Below are positions 13,864 through 15,298 of a stretch of 15,298 nucleotides of DNA, one piece after another. The notes under the pieces are model-generated. The model saw only the letters and a program-made list of their open reading frames with translations. It was not told the origin of the DNA and did no database searches. A program made the position numbers and the translations under genes. How positions within the stretch are numbered: position 1 is the first letter of the stretch; each line of letters begins with the position of its first letter. This DNA is from Deltaproteobacteria bacterium (GTDB lineage: Bacteria; Desulfobacterota; DSM-4660; Desulfatiglandales; HGW-15): the NCBI GenBank assembly GCA_019308985.1, contig JAFDHB010000085.1, forward strand, positions 1-15,298, given 5' to 3'.

Positions 13864-14689
13864 GTGCGCCGGTTGAAACCGGCGAGGAGTTGTGGATGAA
13901 AGAGCCATACAGTGAACGCCTAGCGAGTCACACTGGCCCCGAGTCATGCATAGGTGCCCGTGAGGACACAGATGAAGCGTTGACAGGGGTACACACAGAC
14001 CAGGTATTGAGCTGCGAAATCCAGCCATCCGGGGCGCCGACGCTGTTAAGCGAAGCGGAAGGCAACACAGAAGGCAGCGATATGCGCGAGTTGCCGTCTA
14101 GCCCTGCGCAGGCGGAGACCCTGAGCATGTGTGGAAACTCCTTGCGCGGGAAGCGGGAGATCCCACAGGAGCCCTTTCTCTGGATGGTGGGGAAGGGCGG
14201 TCGGAGAAGGCGGAAGGCCACAAGTCCGACATGTACGTTTCTGGGAAGTCGGATGGCTGCGTAATGCCGAAGAAACCGCCAAACAAGGGTGGAGAATACC
14301 CGCGTGCGGAGGTGGCGGAGGGAAGCCGGCCAACCAAGGGGAACACGGGGCAGAAAGCCACGCCCCGGACACAGAGCCGGGAAAGCGTGTTGCCCGGATT
14401 GCAACGTGTGCGGAAAATAGCAAGGGAGGAGAAGGATGCACGGTTCACCGCATTGCTGCACCATGTCATCACGGCAGCGCTTAAGGAGAGCTTCTTTGCC
14501 CTGAAGCGGCAAGCGGCCTCGGGTGTGGACGGCGTGATGTAGGAGCAGTACAGGGAGGGACTCAAAGAGAGGCTTGAGGACCTGCATGCGAGGGTGCGTA
14601 AGGGCACATATCGTGCCCAGCCCTCAAAACGGGTATGCATCCACAAACCGAGCGGGCAGATGCGCCCCCTGGGAATCGCCGTGGCATGA
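13864..14689 (+). mobile_element. Degenerate, 3'-truncated group II intron
   Basis: The segment starts GTGCGCCGGTTGAAACCGGCG, a GTGCG-type intron 5' end followed by a small hairpin. It continues with about 365 bp of GC-rich non-coding sequence, expected to be the ribozyme 5' domains, and then the start of an intron-encoded reverse transcriptase. Homology stops near 14683. No domain V or VI sequence and no rest of the reverse transcriptase follow, so the intron cannot splice or move by itself. The 5' boundary is approximate and the 5' non-coding part is shorter than I would expect for a full set of domains I-III. Confidence 0.65.
14231..14689 (+). pseudogene. ltrA: Group II intron reverse transcriptase/maturase, N-terminal remnant
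   Basis: The frame from ATG 14231 reads DGCVMPKKPPNKGGE, then RFTALLHHVITAALKESFFALKR and AASGVDGVM, the typical N-terminus of LtrA-type reverse transcriptases. A TAG at 14540-14542 stops it; the residue pair there in relatives is usually T-W, so two transitions (ACG to ATG, TGG to TAG) would explain the change. The same frame then continues as family sequence (EQYREGLKERLEDLHARVRK, GTYRAQPSKRV, MRPLGIAV) until a TGA at 14687-14689, where the resemblance ends. The YADD catalytic region is missing, so the product cannot be active. Confidence 0.85.
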
Positions 14690-14892
14690 TACCGGTCTTC
14701 CCAGTACGCCCCTTTCCGATTCTTACTTTGATTGAATTCCTGCCCCGTCCTTCCCGCGATCAGTTGAATCGATTTAGGGATAACATCTCTTCCCCCGTTG
14801 TCCCTTACCAGAAGATGAGTGTGTTATGTGGATCTCCACATAATGTATGAGTGCCCATGAGCACAAAGGCATATATGTCAACGTCAAATCCT
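14690..14892. other. Gene-free stretch between the intron remnant and the IS element
   Basis: About 200 bp with no plausible gene on either strand. It contains a short perfect hairpin, TTATGTGGA-TC-TCCACATAA (14824-14843), without a T-run. It may be residue of older insertions. Confidence 0.4.
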
Positions 14893-15298
14893 TAGGAGCC
14901 GTTAAAAAATAACTGTAACATGTATCATACCCGCGGTGAAATTGTGTAGTTCCATTCACCAGGGAATTTGTGGGGAGTAATTTGAAGCTTTTTCATGTCT
15001 TGGTCTGTAACCTTTAGCCCTTTTGGATATTTGTTGAGATCAAGTTCACATTGAACTCTTAATCCTGATTTTGTCCGGGTGGAGGCGATAAGGTTGATAA
15101 TTACCTCATGGCTAATCAATGGCCTGCCGCGCCAATTCATTGTTATGAAGGAAAAGAGTCGATGTTCGATCTTATCCCATTTGTTTGTTCCAGGTGGAAA
15201 ATGACACACCGTTATAATCAGTCCGGTTTCATCAACCAGATTTTGCAGTTCCTTTTTCCACAACCTGACTCGATATCCGTTGCTCCCCCCACTGTCGG
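14893..15298 (-). mobile_element. Insertion sequence of ISAzo13 type, 3' part
   Basis: The transposase fragment defines an insertion sequence that runs off the right edge. The end inside the window is probably near GGAGCCGTTAAAA at 14893, about 30 bp past the transposase stop. The other end is outside the window, so the terminal inverted repeat and any target duplication cannot be confirmed. Confidence 0.6.
14925..15298 (-). CDS. ISAzo13-like DDE transposase, C-terminal part (5' end outside window)
   Basis: The visible 124 residues begin at the window edge with DSGGSNGYRVRLWKK, which contains the catalytic Asp of the D-x-GGSNG motif, and continue with TVCHFPPGTNKWDKIEHRLF, where the Glu of KIEHR is the expected third catalytic residue. 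Then come MNWRGRPLISHEVIINLIAS and a C-terminal tail ending WNYTISPRV. This matches the C-terminal half of ISAzo13-family transposases, as I recall them. The frame is intact to its TGA at 14925-14927. The true start lies beyond 15298. Confidence 0.85.
   Translation of the reverse strand, partial: DSGGSNGYRVRLWKKELQNLVDETGLIITVCHFPPGTNKWDKIEHRLFSFITMNWRGRPLISHEVIINLIASTRTKSGLRVQCELDLNKYPKGLKVTDQDMKKLQITPHKFPGEWNYTISPRV

Noticed and set aside
13928..14646. Long minus-strand open frames opposite the intron remnant
   Set aside because: They are shadows of the GC-rich intron and reverse-transcriptase sequence on the plus strand, with no recognisable domains.
14824..14843. Short perfect hairpin as a terminator
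   Set aside because: No T-run follows on either strand and no gene ends nearby; kept only as a note in the gene-free stretch.

Overview
The window looks like chromosomal DNA of an anaerobic deltaproteobacterium (Desulfobacterota; a sulfate reducer or syntroph). This is inferred from the gene content: heterodisulfide-reductase (Hdr) type electron-transfer proteins, an MvhD protein, an FrhB/FdhB-like protein and a PAS/sigma-54 activator. No ribosomal or taxonomic marker gene is present, so the assignment is indirect.

From about 12.7 kb down to position 1, everything is on the minus strand and forms one regulatory and metabolic block. In transcription order it holds: a strong sigma-54 (-24/-12) promoter match; a roughly 250-nt leader with two inverted-repeat structures; a stand-alone receiver-domain response regulator; a large HdrA with an inserted NADPH-oxidoreductase (GltD/NfnB-like) module; MvhD; an FrhB/FdhB-like iron-sulfur flavoprotein; a 336-nt gap full of repeats; a tandem HdrA-HdrA fusion with a complete receiver domain embedded in its first half; HdrC; HdrB; a second repeat-filled gap; a PAS-AAA+-Fis sigma-54 activator; and the first 31 codons of a further gene cut by the window edge.

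The likely job of the block is flavin-based electron bifurcation or confurcation. The GltD-like module and the FrhB-like protein are candidate electron inputs, MvhD is a relay to HdrA flavins, and HdrB carries two complete CCG cysteine sets for a thiol/disulfide site. The electron donor and the disulfide substrate cannot be read from the sequence. Three signal-transduction parts (a free receiver, a receiver inside an HdrA, and a sigma-54 activator) in one redox cluster are the most unusual aspect.

From about 12.98 kb to the right edge the window is accessory DNA: a VapBC-type toxin-antitoxin pair (GTG-started antitoxin, minus strand), a REP-like hairpin, a decayed and truncated group II intron with a broken reverse transcriptase (plus strand), about 200 bp with no recognisable gene, and the 3' part of an ISAzo13-like transposase running off the right edge (minus strand). 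A dispersed element of about 122 bp with a long central palindrome occurs twice in near-complete form and once as a fragment, in the two largest gaps of the Hdr block.
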